This document shows, one piece after another, positions 17,737 to 26,456 of a stretch of DNA of 64,000 nt (position 1 is its first letter; each line of letters starts with the position of its first letter). The stretch lies in contig CAWDJV010000005.1 of NCBI GenBank assembly GCA_963802795.1, positions 496,001 through 560,000 on the forward strand. The letters run 5' to 3'. Origin of the DNA: JAIBJN01 sp963802795. Its GTDB lineage: Bacteria > Actinomycetota > Thermoleophilia > Gaiellales > Gaiellaceae. The notes under the pieces are model-generated. The model saw only the letters and a list, made by a program, of their open reading frames with translations. It was not told where the DNA came from and ran no database searches. A program made the translations under genes and the position numbers.

Positions 17737-18150
17737 CTAGAAGGGCAGGCGCTTCCTGCCCGCGAACCCTGCCTCGAGATCGTGCCAGTGCTCGACTTCG
17801 GGCTCCCCGAGCTCCCAGCAGAGGAGGACGAGCTCGCCGTTTTCGGGATGGCGCGCCGGGAAGTCGACGAGCCCGCGGTCGATGTCCTTGACCTGGACGC
17901 CGAGATCCTGCAGCTCTCGGACGGCGGACGCGACCTCCGCCGCCCCGCGTGACACGGCCTCCTGGAGCTCGCCGACCCGGGTCGGGTCGACGCTCGACCC
18001 GTTGCCGGCGACGAGCAACTGGATCTCCTCGAGCTCGGAGCCGAGCGTGACGAGGGAGCGGCGAGCTTCGACGAGCCGCTCGGCGAGCGGCCTGACGAGA
18101 CCGAGCATCTCGTTCGCCTCGGCCGGCGTGAAGAATCGCATCTCGGACAT
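17737..18150 (-). CDS. DUF2203-family protein of unknown function
   Basis: A 137-residue protein beginning MSEMRFFTPAEANEMLGLVR, the hallmark N terminus of the DUF2203 family. Two long amphipathic helices follow (about residues 20-100), then the conserved C-terminal part VKDIDRGLVDFPA, VLLCWELGEPEVEHWHDLEA and GFAGRKRLPF. No biochemical function is established for this family. It starts the minus-strand run leading to mscS and the penicillin-binding protein, 14 bases upstream of mscS, and is divergent from the binding-protein gene with almost no space between their starts. Confidence 0.85.
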   Translation of the reverse strand: MSEMRFFTPAEANEMLGLVRPLAERLVEARRSLVTLGSELEEIQLLVAGNGSSVDPTRVGELQEAVSRGAAEVASAVRELQDLGVQVKDIDRGLVDFPARHPENGELVLLCWELGEPEVEHWHDLEAGFAGRKRLPF

Positions 18151-18163
18151 AGTGCCGACCGTC

Positions 18164-19093
18164 GTGATCAAACGCTTTCTCGCAGCCCTCGTTCTCGTGG
18201 TCCTCGCGCTCCCCGCCTGCGGGGAGCGGCCCGAGCCCGTGGGCGAGGTCGAGCAGCCGTATCCCGTCACCGTCCAGGGCGCCGGGGAGCGCCCCACGGT
18301 CGCCCCGCGGCGGCCGGAGCGAATCGTCGTGCTCGACCCCGGCTCGGCCGAGCTCCTCGTGGCGCTCGGAGCACGCGACCGGATCGTCGGTGCGCCCGCA
18401 GGAGTTCGGCGCGGTGACGGCCCCGAGCGGTTGCCACGGGAGGCGGCGGAGGTCGTCTCGAGTGCGGCCCAGGTCGACGTCGACAAGATCGTCCGCCTCG
18501 AGCCTGACCTCATCGTCGCCACAGCCGGCGCAGATCTCCTCGACATCTCGCGGGCAGAGCGGAGGACCGGAGCCGCCCTCTACGTCCAGCCGAGCACCTC
18601 TGTCGAGGACGTTCTCCGCGGCACGCTCGAGCTGGGATTCCTCGTTGGGGAGCCGGTGCGGGCTCGGCAGCTCGGGTCGCGGATCCGCTCCGAGGTGGCG
18701 GCAGTGGAGGATCGCGTCGCGGGCGTCCCTTCCAAGAGCACCTTCATCGACACGGGCTTCTTCATCACCGTCCCCGAACGCTCCCTTCTCGGCGACCTCG
18801 TTCGGCGTGCGCACGGAGAGAGCGTCGCAGGCCAGACACCAGGGTTGGAGCCGTTTCCGCTCCGCCGCCTGGCCAGGCTCAACCCCGACGTCTACCTCGC
18901 CACCTCGGACTCGAGGGTCGAGCTCGCCGACCTCCGGGAGAACCCGCGCACCGCGGGGCTTCGGGCGGTCAAGCGCGGTCGCTTCGCCGTCATCCCCTCC
19001 GACCTCGTTCACCGGGCGGGGCCTCGCGTCGGTCTCGCGCTGGAGCGCGTCGCCCGGGCCCTCAACCCCGATGTCTTCGACGAGAGCCGCTAG
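18164..19093 (+). CDS. Lipoprotein periplasmic binding protein, BtuF/siderophore-type
   Basis: A 309-residue ABC-type substrate-binding lipoprotein of the helical-backbone (TroA/BtuF) class that captures vitamin B12, haem or ferric siderophores. The signal peptide IKRFLAALVLVVLALPAC ends in a lipobox cysteine. PERIVVLDPGSAELLVALGA near residue 45 is the typical first strand-helix of this fold, followed by the VDVDKIVRLEPDLIVA pattern and LNPDVYLA. No permease or ATPase gene is adjacent, so it is an orphan component here. I used the GTG directly before the signal sequence; another in-frame GTG lies four codons upstream. Confidence 0.82.
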   Translation: MIKRFLAALVLVVLALPACGERPEPVGEVEQPYPVTVQGAGERPTVAPRRPERIVVLDPGSAELLVALGARDRIVGAPAGVRRGDGPERLPREAAEVVSSAAQVDVDKIVRLEPDLIVATAGADLLDISRAERRTGAALYVQPSTSVEDVLRGTLELGFLVGEPVRARQLGSRIRSEVAAVEDRVAGVPSKSTFIDTGFFITVPERSLLGDLVRRAHGESVAGQTPGLEPFPLRRLARLNPDVYLATSDSRVELADLRENPRTAGLRAVKRGRFAVIPSDLVHRAGPRVGLALERVARALNPDVFDESR

Positions 19094-19730
19094 CGACTTC
19101 GACGCAGTCACGATCGACTCGATGGGGACGCTCGTCGAGCTCGACGATCCCGTCCCGCGCCTGGCGAAGGCGCTCGCGGACCGCGGCCTCCAGCGGGAGA
19201 CAGCGGCAGTCGCGGAGGCGTTCCGCGCGGAGGTGGCCTACTACCTGCCGCGAACGCTCGAGGGGCGGGACGACGAATCACTCGGGGACCTGGGCCGTCG
19301 CTGCACCGCGGTCTTCCTCGAGGAGGCCGGCGCCGACCTCGATCCGGTGGAGTTCGCGCCCGCGTTCCTCGAGAGCATGGTCTTCCGGCCGCTCCCGGGC
19401 ACGCCCGCGGCACTCGGCCGGCTGCGAGACGCAGGCCTCGCGCTCGCGTGCATCTCGAACTGGGACCTCTCGCTCGCCGCGCAGCTCGGCAAGGCGGGAA
19501 TCGCGGGCTACTTCGCCGAGATCGTCAGCTCGGCGGAGGCGGGAGCCGCCAAGCCCGATCCTGCGGTCTTCGCCACGGCCCTCGCCCGCCTCGGCGTCGA
19601 GCCGGCCCGCGCGCTCCACATCGGCGACGGGGAAGCCGACCGCAAAGGCGCCGCTGCCGCCGGGATGGCCTTCGAGCCCGTCCCCCTCGCTACGCTCCCG
19701 GAGCGGCTCGGACTCGGCCGCCTGCCATGA
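19071..19730 (+). CDS. HAD-superfamily hydrolase (HDHD3-like)
   Basis: A 219-residue haloacid-dehalogenase-fold protein. Motif I is TIDSMGTLV near residue 14, motif II ACISNWD near residue 125, the motif III lysine is in AAKPDPAVF near residue 160, and motif IV is HIGDGEADRKGA. The residue two after the nucleophile Asp is Met rather than the Asp typical of phosphatases, so substrate class is uncertain. The ATG lies inside the end of the binding-protein gene (23-base overlap), and the stop overlaps the next gene's ATG, so translation is coupled. Confidence 0.8.
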   Translation: MSSTRAASDFDAVTIDSMGTLVELDDPVPRLAKALADRGLQRETAAVAEAFRAEVAYYLPRTLEGRDDESLGDLGRRCTAVFLEEAGADLDPVEFAPAFLESMVFRPLPGTPAALGRLRDAGLALACISNWDLSLAAQLGKAGIAGYFAEIVSSAEAGAAKPDPAVFATALARLGVEPARALHIGDGEADRKGAAAAGMAFEPVPLATLPERLGLGRLP

Positions 19731-20890
19731 GCGAGCGTACGCGAGGCCTCTCGACCCGGGCGATCCACTCCCCTCCGCTCCCGCCGGGAACGGGGGAGCC
19801 CGTGGTCGGGCCGATCGTCGCCTCGACGACCTTCGCCTTCGAGCGGGTCACCGATCTCGCGCGCGTCATCGCCGAGGAGGAGTACGGGTTCACGTACGCG
19901 CGGCTCCGAAATCCGACCGTCGAAGAGCTCTGCGCCGTCGTCGCCGCCCTCGAGAGCGCGGAGGCCGCCCAGGCGTTCGGGTCCGGAATGGCAGCGATCA
20001 GCGCCGCTCTGCACTCCACGCTCGAGCCGGGCGACACGCTGCTGCTCGCCAGACAGCTCTACGGCACGACGTACGAGCTGGCCGAGTCGCAGCTCCGGGC
20101 GCGCGGCGTCGAGATCGTCTACCTGGACGTCACGGACACTGCTGCGTGGGAACGGCCCGCCCGCGTCCGCTACGTCGAGACGATGGCGAACCCCGGCTTC
20201 CCTCTGGCGGACCTGCCGGCGCTGGCGGCCACGAAGGGCGACGGTCTCCTGATCGTCGACAACACGTTCGCCTCGCCCGTGCTCTGCCGTCCGCTCGAGC
20301 TGGGTGCCGACCTCGTCTGCGAGTCGGCCACGAAGTACCTGAACGGCCACCACGACGTGATGGCCGGCGTTCTCGCCGGGCCTCGCGAGCTCGTGGCGGC
20401 CGCACGAGCCCACCAGATCGCAGTGGGCTCGGTGCTCGATCCGTTTCCGGCCTTCCTCGTCAGGAGAGGGCTGAAGACGCTCGCGTTGCGGATCGAGCGC
20501 GCGAGCCAGAACGGCGGCGCCGTGGCGCGCTTTCTCGAGGGGCACTCGAAGGTCGCGAGGGTCTTCTATGCCGGCCTCGAGAGCTACCCGCAGTACGAGC
20601 TCGCGCGCCGCCTCCTGGACGGGCCCGGCGGCATGCTCGCCTTCGAGCTCGCGGGCGGCCGCGAGGCCGGCGAGCGGTTCATGGACGCGCTCCTCCTCTG
20701 CGGGCGCGCGACCAGCCTGGGCGGCGTCGACACCGTGCTGCACCATCCGGCGTCGACGAGTCATCGCCAGTACTCGGCAGAGCAGCTGGCGGCTGCGGGT
20801 GTCTCGCCGGGGCTGCTGCGCCTCTCCGTAGGGTGTGAGGATGCCGACGACATCGTCGCCGACATCGAGCAGGCGCTCGCGCAGGCATAG
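19727..20890 (+). CDS. Cys/Met-metabolism PLP enzyme (cystathionine gamma-synthase/lyase-like)
   Basis: A 387-residue fold-type I pyridoxal-phosphate enzyme of the Cys/Met metabolism family. The N terminus STRAIHSPP and YARLRNPTVEELCAVVAALE are conserved; the cofactor-phosphate loop is FGSGMAAI, the cofactor Asp lies in LIVDNTFASP, and the Schiff-base lysine is in ESATKYLNGHHDVMAG near residue 200. GGVDTVLHHPASTSHR is the conserved C-terminal loop. Such enzymes make or cleave cystathionine or eliminate thiols from methionine; which reaction applies cannot be told by eye. It is coupled to the HAD gene upstream (ATGA). Confidence 0.85.
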   Translation: MSERTRGLSTRAIHSPPLPPGTGEPVVGPIVASTTFAFERVTDLARVIAEEEYGFTYARLRNPTVEELCAVVAALESAEAAQAFGSGMAAISAALHSTLEPGDTLLLARQLYGTTYELAESQLRARGVEIVYLDVTDTAAWERPARVRYVETMANPGFPLADLPALAATKGDGLLIVDNTFASPVLCRPLELGADLVCESATKYLNGHHDVMAGVLAGPRELVAAARAHQIAVGSVLDPFPAFLVRRGLKTLALRIERASQNGGAVARFLEGHSKVARVFYAGLESYPQYELARRLLDGPGGMLAFELAGGREAGERFMDALLLCGRATSLGGVDTVLHHPASTSHRQYSAEQLAAAGVSPGLLRLSVGCEDADDIVADIEQALAQA

Positions 20891-21554
20891 CCCACTCGCA
20901 CTGACGCTCTGGCTCGCCGTCTCCGCGCTTCTCATCCTGGCCGCGTTCTGGGGGCAGAGCCAGGACACGCAGGCCGAGGACGCCCTCTACGACATCGACC
21001 TCGCGCTCAACGGGACCATCCTCTACGGGATCATGATCCTGATCACGCTCGGGATCGCGCTCGCCTATCCGCGTCCGCTCCGGGCCGTCGGCTTCCGCCG
21101 CTTCCGCCTGCGCTGGGTCTGGATCTCGTTCGTGATCGTGGTCGGAACGATCGTCCTCGCGTGGGTGCTCGAGCCGGTCCTCCACGGCGGAGAGGACCAG
21201 GGGCTGGCGCCGGACCGCTGGGAGCCCGAGCACGCCACTGCCTTCGTCGTCAACTCGGTGGTCGTCATCCTGATCGGGCCGTTTGCGGAGGAGCTCTTCT
21301 TCCGGGGCCTCGGCGTGCGAGCGGTCGTCGTGTTCGGAGGGCTTGCCGCGATCCTCGTGACCGGTGTCGTCTTCGGCCTTGTCCACGGGATCCTCGGGGC
21401 GCTCCCCCCGCTCGTCCTCTTCGGGATCGGGCTTGCCTGGGTACGGCTGCGCTCGGCAAGCGTCTGGCCCAGCTTCATCGCCCACGCCGCCTACAACGGC
21501 CTCGGCATCCTCCTGCTCGTCCTCGCCTGGGCGACCGACACGCCGGTGTCGTAG
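20841..21554 (+). CDS. CPBP-family (CAAX-like) intramembrane metalloprotease
   Basis: A membrane protein of about 237 residues with six or more hydrophobic helices. It carries the three CPBP/Abi motifs: the EExxxR box in FAEELFFRGLG near residue 150, FGLVHGILG, and a third His region SFIAHAAYNGLG near the C terminus. Relatives cleave prenylated or other membrane substrates, and some serve bacteriocin immunity. The start, either this ATG or a GTG two codons earlier, lies inside the end of the PLP-enzyme gene (about 50-base overlap). The biological substrate is unknown. Confidence 0.83.
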   Translation: MPTTSSPTSSRRSRRHSPLALTLWLAVSALLILAAFWGQSQDTQAEDALYDIDLALNGTILYGIMILITLGIALAYPRPLRAVGFRRFRLRWVWISFVIVVGTIVLAWVLEPVLHGGEDQGLAPDRWEPEHATAFVVNSVVVILIGPFAEELFFRGLGVRAVVVFGGLAAILVTGVVFGLVHGILGALPPLVLFGIGLAWVRLRSASVWPSFIAHAAYNGLGILLLVLAWATDTPVS

Positions 21555-21578
21555 GACCTCCCGCTTATCCTTCGAGCG

Positions 21579-21869
21579 ATGCCGCCGAGCGACCCGCAGC
21601 ACGACCCAGTCGTCGGCGACCTGCGCGCCCGCATCACGGACGCGGACCGCGCGATCCTCACGGCTCTGAACGAGCGGCTCGAGCTCGTTCGAGAGCTTCG
21701 CGAGCACAAGGCCGCGAGCGGCTGGGACTTCGTCGACCGAGGCCGCGAGGCCCAGCTCGTCGACGAGCTCGTGCGCCGGAATCCCGGCCCGCTCTCCGAG
21801 GCCGGCCTCAGGGAGCTCTTCGGCTACCTGCTCGCGCTCACGAAGCGCGAGACCGACGCTAGTCCGTAG
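21579..21869 (+). CDS. AroQ-type chorismate mutase
   Basis: A 96-residue single-domain, all-helical chorismate mutase, which converts chorismate to prephenate on the way to phenylalanine and tyrosine. The conserved pattern RARITDADRAILTALNERLE then VRELREHKAASG, DRGREAQLV and the C-terminal helix match AroQ active-site residues (two Arg, Lys, Glu/Gln). It reads as the last gene of this plus-strand run, 24 bases after the protease gene. The 3' end overlaps the convergent bifunctional-nuclease gene by 11 bases. Confidence 0.85.
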   Translation: MPPSDPQHDPVVGDLRARITDADRAILTALNERLELVRELREHKAASGWDFVDRGREAQLVDELVRRNPGPLSEAGLRELFGYLLALTKRETDASP

Positions 21870-22344
21870 AGAAGTCCTCCGGCTTCACCTCGTCGAGGAA
21901 CTTCTTGAACTCCTCGATGACCTCTTCCTGGTTCACGTCCTCGTGCTCGAACTCGATCGCGCTCTCCTCGATGACGGCTTCGGCGGCGAAGATCGGCGCG
22001 CCCGAGCGGACGGCGAGCGCGATCGCGTCGCTAGGCCGGGAGTCGATCTCGATCTCGCTCCCGTCGACCGCCACGGTGATGAGCGCGTAGAACGTGTTCT
22101 CACGAAGCTCGGTGACCGCGATCCGGACGACGCGCGCCTCGAGCTGCGAGAGGATGTCGGTGAAGAGGTCGTGGGTCAACGGGCGCGGGGTCGCCGCCCC
22201 CTGGAGCTTCATGAGAATGGCCGCGGCCTCCGGGTGCCCGATCCAGATGGGGAGGAACTTGTTCCCGTCGGCGGTCTTCAGCAAGACGATCGGCTGCTTC
22301 CCGACCATGTCGAAGCTGACCCCGTAGATGACCATCTCGTGCAT
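21859..22344 (-). CDS. Bifunctional nuclease (BFN/DUF151) family protein
   Basis: A 161-residue protein starting MHEMVIYGVSFDMVGKQPIV, a typical DUF151 opening. The central block LPIWIGHPEAAAILMKLQGA and the later ALITVAVDGSEIEIDSRPSD followed by AIALAVRSGAPIF are diagnostic of the family. An acidic UVR-like tail rich in Glu and Asp follows. Plant and some bacterial members show RNase/DNase activity; a cellular role in actinobacteria is not settled. I used the internal ATG because the seven residues before it are not part of the family pattern. Confidence 0.85.
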   Translation of the reverse strand: MHEMVIYGVSFDMVGKQPIVLLKTADGNKFLPIWIGHPEAAAILMKLQGAATPRPLTHDLFTDILSQLEARVVRIAVTELRENTFYALITVAVDGSEIEIDSRPSDAIALAVRSGAPIFAAEAVIEESAIEFEHEDVNQEEVIEEFKKFLDEVKPEDFSTD

Positions 22345-22402
22345 TGCCAGTCCTGGCCTGATCATAGCGGCGCCCCTGCGCCGCTCCCGCGGGATGCCGA
22401 GG

Positions 22403-22466
<64 letters not shown>

Positions 22467-22476
<10 letters not shown>

Positions 22477-23342
22477 GCGACGTCGGATTGTAGCGGCACC
22501 CGTTCCAGCGCCTCGACGATCTCCTCGAGCTCCACCTCGCCGGCGAAGTAGACCTCGAGACGACCCGCGGCGACCTTCGCGTCGGCTCCCGTCAGGCGCC
22601 GCACGGCGGTCCGGGCGCGGTCCGCGAGCGCCGGGTCGACGGGCTGCCGGCGCCGCGGCTTGGTGCGCGCCCCCGCCCAACGGGCAGCGCGCTCCGCCGC
22701 CCGGACGGACATGCCCAGGCGGACAATTCGGCGGGCGAGACGGCGCCGCTCCTCGTTGTCCGGCACCGCCAGGATGGCCCGGGCATGCCCCTCGGAGAGC
22801 CGGCCTCGCTCGACGAGACCGAGCACATCGTCGGGAAGCTCGAGCAGCCGAACTCGGTTCGAGACCGTCGGCTTCGAACGGCCGACCTGGTCGGCCACCT
22901 CGCCGAGGGCAAGCCCGAACTCGTCCATCAGGACCGCGTACGCACGCGCTTCCTCCACAGGGGAGAGATCTTCCCGCGCGACGTTCTCGACGAGCGCCAG
23001 GAGCAGTGACTCGCGGTCGTCGGTCTCGCGAACGAGAGCCGGAACCGTCGTCAGGCCGGCAACCCGCGCGGCGCGCCACCGCCGCTCCCCGGCGATCAGC
23101 TCGTAACCGCCCTCCGGGGCGCTCCGTACGACCACCGGCTGCACGATTCCCTGCGCGCGGACGGACTCGGCCAGCTCCTCGATACCCTCGCCGTCGAGCC
23201 GCTTACGGGGCTGGCGCGGGTTGGCTCGAATCGAGGCGACGGAGATGTGCACCAGGTCGGCGGCCACCGGAGGCCCGCCGACGAGGACCTCGAGCCCTCG
23301 GCCGAGGCCGCGGCGCGGGCCCGGGCTAGCCGCGGTCGACAA
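22467..23342 (-). CDS. parB: Chromosome partitioning protein ParB
   Basis: A 291-residue ParB/Spo0J CTP-dependent clamp that loads at parS sites to organise the origin. The N-terminal RRGLGRGLEVLVG is the conserved ParA-interacting segment. The nuclease-like CTP-binding domain shows NPRQPRK, GIVQPVVVR and GERRWRAARVAG, followed by LVENVAREDLSPVEEA and the helix-turn-helix VADQVGRSKPTVSNRVRLLEL. The start is a TTG lying inside the parA 3' end; no other start would keep the conserved N terminus. The gene ends within the tRNA-Ile gene. I saw no clear parS 16-mer in the window. Confidence 0.94.
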
Positions 23343-24078
23343 GCTCGCTCGCCACCCGGTAGTAGGCGTCGGCTCCGGCAGAGCCGCGGTCGTAGGCGGT
23401 CACAGGCAGGCCGTGGCTCGGGGCCTCGGCCAGGCGCACGCTTCGCGGGACCACGGTGTCGAAGACGAGGTCGCCGAAATGGCGCCTCACCTCGGCAGCG
23501 ACGTCGGCGGCCAGCCGCGTTCGCCCGTCCACCATCGTCAGGATCATCCCCGCGAGGGCGAGACGCGGGTTGAGGCGCGCGCGCACGAGCTCGATCGAGC
23601 GGAGGAGCTGCGCAAGCCCCTCGAGCGCGTAGTACTCACACTGCACCGGAACGAGCACCCTGTCGGTAGCAGCGAGAGCGTTCACGGTCAGAGGGCCGAG
23701 CGAGGGCGGGCAGTCGAGGAAGACGAAGTCGTAGCGCTCGCGGGCAGGGGCGAGCGCCGGGGCAAGGAACGTCTCCCCGTCCTCGCGTTGGGCAAGCTCG
23801 ACCACGGCTCCGGCCAGCTCGGCGCGAGCGGCGACGAGATGGAGGTTCGGAAACCGCGTCTCGTGCACGACCTCCTCCAGCGGCGCCCCGTCGAGCAGAT
23901 CGTAGGACGACGTCCCGTTCGCCTGCTCCCCCAGGCCCGAGGTTGCGTTCGCCTGGGGATCGAGATCGACGACGAGCGTCGGCGCGCCCGCCTCCGCAAG
24001 ACACGCAGCGAGATTCACGGCGGTCGTCGTCTTCCCGACGCCGCCCTTCTGATTGGCCAGGGCGAAGACCTTCCCCAC
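23326..24078 (-). CDS. parA: Chromosome partitioning ATPase ParA (Soj-type)
   Basis: A 250-residue small ParA. The deviant Walker A loop is ANQKGGVGKTTTAVNLAA right at the N terminus, Walker A-prime is VVDLDPQANATSG, and Walker B lies in FVFLDCPPSLGPL. The absence of an N-terminal DNA-binding extension makes it the chromosomal Soj type. It acts with ParB on origin segregation. The GTG giving (M)GKVFALANQKG was chosen over an upstream extension of 81 arginine-rich residues overlapping rsmG. The 3' end overlaps the TTG start of parB. Confidence 0.94.
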   Translation of the reverse strand: MGKVFALANQKGGVGKTTTAVNLAACLAEAGAPTLVVDLDPQANATSGLGEQANGTSSYDLLDGAPLEEVVHETRFPNLHLVAARAELAGAVVELAQREDGETFLAPALAPARERYDFVFLDCPPSLGPLTVNALAATDRVLVPVQCEYYALEGLAQLLRSIELVRARLNPRLALAGMILTMVDGRTRLAADVAAEVRRHFGDLVFDTVVPRSVRLAEAPSHGLPVTAYDRGSAGADAYYRVASELVDRG

Positions 24079-24092
24079 GAAGTCGATGCTAG

Positions 24093-24710
24093 TCAGGCCA
24101 GAGGACGTTTCCGCGCCATCCCGGCCCGGCGCGGGAAGCCGTCCGGCGTCCGGGCGACCTTGGGCACGAGCACGAAAGCACGTCTCGCCGAGCCGGGCGC
24201 GGGGATGACACGCGGCGTTCCCCCGCCGACTGCCGCCGCCGCGAGCGTGGCGGCGATCAGATCGACCTCGCCCGCCAGCAGAATGACCTGCCCACCGGCC
24301 CTGACGAGGGGGAGACACCACTCGAGCGCGACGGGCGGCCGGGCGAGTGCCTGGGCGACCGCCGTGCCGTAGGCCTCACGCCCTGCCGCTCGGCCGTAAT
24401 CCTCCGCCCGCGCGCAGACGACCTCTGCGTTCGGAAACTCGGCCGCCGCGGTCTCGAGGAAGGCGCACTTCCGCCGGCGCGCCTCGAGCAGGTCGACCTG
24501 CAACTCGGGTCGGGCCGCCGCGATCGGGATCCCCGGCGAGCCGCCGCCGGAGCCGACGTCCACGACAGGACCGTCCTGGACGAGGTCCGCAACCTGGAGG
24601 GAGTCGTCCAGGAGCGCCCGCCTGGCGTCGATCGAGCTCTCTGCGGCGGTCAGCCCTGGTGTGGCGAGGACGGCCGCGAGCCACCGCTCGAGGCGTGCGT
24701 CCGGCGTCAC
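24093..24710 (-). CDS. rsmG: 16S rRNA (guanine-527-N7)-methyltransferase RsmG
   Basis: A 205-residue RsmG (GidB) enzyme that methylates G527 of 16S rRNA using S-adenosylmethionine. The methyl-donor loop VVDVGSGGGSPGIPIAAARP near residue 50, LLEARRRKCAFLE and the following VCARAEDYGR are characteristic, as is AQALARPPVALEWCLPLV. It sits in its usual place between jag and parA, four bases overlapping jag and 14 bases before parA. Loss of this enzyme is known to give low-level streptomycin resistance in other bacteria. Confidence 0.93.
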   Translation of the reverse strand: MTPDARLERWLAAVLATPGLTAAESSIDARRALLDDSLQVADLVQDGPVVDVGSGGGSPGIPIAAARPELQVDLLEARRRKCAFLETAAAEFPNAEVVCARAEDYGRAAGREAYGTAVAQALARPPVALEWCLPLVRAGGQVILLAGEVDLIAATLAAAAVGGGTPRVIPAPGSARRAFVLVPKVARTPDGFPRRAGMARKRPLA

Positions 24711-25417
24711 TCGGGAGGCGCAGGAGCGACGACGACCTTCCGGTGCGGCTCGGTCCCCTCGCTGGACGTGACGACATCCTCCCTCTCGGCCAGGTACACG
24801 TGCACGACCTTCCGCTCGACGGCGGTCATCGGCTCGAGCGCCACGGGCTGCTGGGACTGCGCCGCCTCTGCCGCCGCCCGGTCGGCGAGGCTCTCCAGCG
24901 AGCTTCGCCGCCGGTCCCGATATCCAGCCGCGTCGATCACGAGCTCCTTGCGATCCTCGCGGCCGCGCCAGACAACGGCGCCGGCCAGATACTGCATCGC
25001 ATCGATGGTGTGGCCGCGCTTGCCGATCACGAGCCCGAGCTCAGGCCCGGAGAGCGACGCCCGGAGAACGTCTTCGTCCTCCTCGATGTCGATACGGCAC
25101 GGCGCTCCGAGCGCCGCGCAGACGTGGTCGAGGAGCTCACGCAGCTTGGCGGCCGGTGTTCCCGGCTCCTCGGCGGCCGGCGGAGGCGTCGGGCGTTCGT
25201 CGACACGGGCGATCACCCGCGCCGGCACCTGGCCCACCCCGAGCAGGCCCCGCTCGCCCTCGGAGACGACCGTGAAGCGGACGCTCGCCTTGTCCAGCCC
25301 GGGGAAGCGCCGCTCCAGGTCGCGAAGCGCGGTCCACTTCGCCTCCCCGACGGTCTCGCCTTCGGCCTCGACGACGGTGCCGTTGTCGGGCCCAGAGCTC
25401 TCGTCGGGCTCCGTCAC
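24707..25417 (-). CDS. jag: Jag/KhpB RNA-binding protein
   Basis: A 236-residue RNA-binding protein with the order Jag_N (residues about 15-75, AKWTALRDLERRFPGLDKAS then ERGLLGVGQVPARV), KH domain (LGLVIGKRGHTIDAMQYLAG, with the GxxG loop GKRG) and C-terminal R3H domain (EPMTAVERKVVHVYLAE through TEPHRKVVV). KhpB proteins bind RNA with KhpA and affect cell elongation and division. The GTG start overlaps the yidC stop as GTGA, the usual yidC-jag coupling. Confidence 0.92.
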   Translation of the reverse strand: MTEPDESSGPDNGTVVEAEGETVGEAKWTALRDLERRFPGLDKASVRFTVVSEGERGLLGVGQVPARVIARVDERPTPPPAAEEPGTPAAKLRELLDHVCAALGAPCRIDIEEDEDVLRASLSGPELGLVIGKRGHTIDAMQYLAGAVVWRGREDRKELVIDAAGYRDRRRSSLESLADRAAAEAAQSQQPVALEPMTAVERKVVHVYLAEREDVVTSSEGTEPHRKVVVAPAPPE

Positions 25418-26229
25418 CGCTTCGCCCTCGGCCCCTTCTTCTTCTTCCGCCTCCGCACACGCTGCTGGCCGGGCTGTGCCGGCTTCGCCGCCGGAGCCGC
25501 GGCGGCCTGGTCGCCGGCGGGCTCCGAAGCGCGAGGGGGCGTCTTCGACGTCCGCTTGGGCGGCGGCTGCGGCCTGGGCACCAGGCGGCGCAGGACGAGG
25601 CCTTGCCCGACCGTCCAGAGGTTCGTCGTCGACCAGTAGAGCATGAGGCCGATAGGGAAGTTGATGATGAAGAAGGTGAACACGAAGGGAAGCGCGAGGA
25701 GGAGGTAGCGCTGGCGCGGGTCCGTGGTCGTCGTCATGAAGAAGGTCGAGGCGACCTGGCTCGCGACGTAGATCACGAGCAGGAGCCATCCCGACCAGTG
25801 CGAGTTGATGTTCTCGGTGATGTTCGGGACGATCCCGAGCCAGCTGAGGTCCGCGGCGGGATAGAGCGGCAAGATCTCCTCGTCGAAGTCGCGCAGCACG
25901 AAGAAGAGGCCGATGAAGATGGGGAACTGAAGGAGGAGCGGGAGGCACGACGCCATCGGGTTGACGTTGTTCTCCTTGTAGAACTTCATGACTTCTTCGT
26001 TCATCCGCTGGCGGTCGTTCTTGTAGCGCTGCTGGATCGCCTTCAGCTCCGGCGCATGCACCTGGAGACGCTGCATCGACCGCATCTGCTTGAGCGTGAG
26101 CGGGAGGATCAGCACTCGCACGATCAGGGTCAGGACGACGATCGCCCAGGCCCAGGGGAGCCCGACCACCGTGTGGAGCTCTTCGAGGGCCCAGGTGAGA
26201 GCGTCTTCGATCGGGGTGAGAGGATTCAT
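25414..26229 (-). CDS. yidC: Membrane protein insertase YidC
   Basis: A 271-residue short YidC/Oxa1-type insertase. Five hydrophobic segments are visible; the first follows PIEDALTWALEELHTVVGLP, and the conserved hydrophilic loop PLTLKQMRSMQRLQVHAPEL contains the functional Arg-side region with IQQRYKNDRQRMNEEVMKFY. NVNPMASCLPLLLQFPIFIG and the C-terminal MLYWSTTNLWTVGQGLVL are diagnostic. The tail is Lys/Arg-rich (RRRKKKKGPRAKR), which in related proteins contacts the ribosome. The start was placed at the ATG overlapping the yidD stop. Confidence 0.93.
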   Translation of the reverse strand: MNPLTPIEDALTWALEELHTVVGLPWAWAIVVLTLIVRVLILPLTLKQMRSMQRLQVHAPELKAIQQRYKNDRQRMNEEVMKFYKENNVNPMASCLPLLLQFPIFIGLFFVLRDFDEEILPLYPAADLSWLGIVPNITENINSHWSGWLLLVIYVASQVASTFFMTTTTDPRQRYLLLALPFVFTFFIINFPIGLMLYWSTTNLWTVGQGLVLRRLVPRPQPPPKRTSKTPPRASEPAGDQAAAAPAAKPAQPGQQRVRRRKKKKGPRAKR

Positions 26230-26456
26230 CGCCGAAAGAGCGTCTGGTCGTGGACGTGGTCGACGCCGCCGCGGCTCCACGGATTACAGCGAAGGAGACG
26301 CCAGCCGGCCAGGACGAGCCCGCGCGTGACTCCGAGCTCGCGGATCGCGTCGAGGGCGTAGCGGGAGCAGCTCGGGTAGTACTTGCAGCGAGGCCCGAAG
26401 AGCGGGCTGACGAGGAGCCGGTAGGCGTGGATCGGAGCCGAGACGACCTGTCTCAT
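26226..26456 (-). CDS. yidD: Membrane insertion efficiency factor YidD
   Basis: A 76-residue YidD, a small protein thought to help YidC-dependent membrane insertion. It shows the family core YRLLVSPLFGPRCKYYPSCS then RYALDAIRELG and RCNPWSRGGVD with conserved cysteines. The ATG chosen overlaps the rnpA stop as ATGA; a longer frame adding 18 residues is less likely. Position between rnpA and yidC is universal in this cluster. Confidence 0.93.
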   Translation of the reverse strand: MRQVVSAPIHAYRLLVSPLFGPRCKYYPSCSRYALDAIRELGVTRGLVLAGWRLLRCNPWSRGGVDHVHDQTLFRR

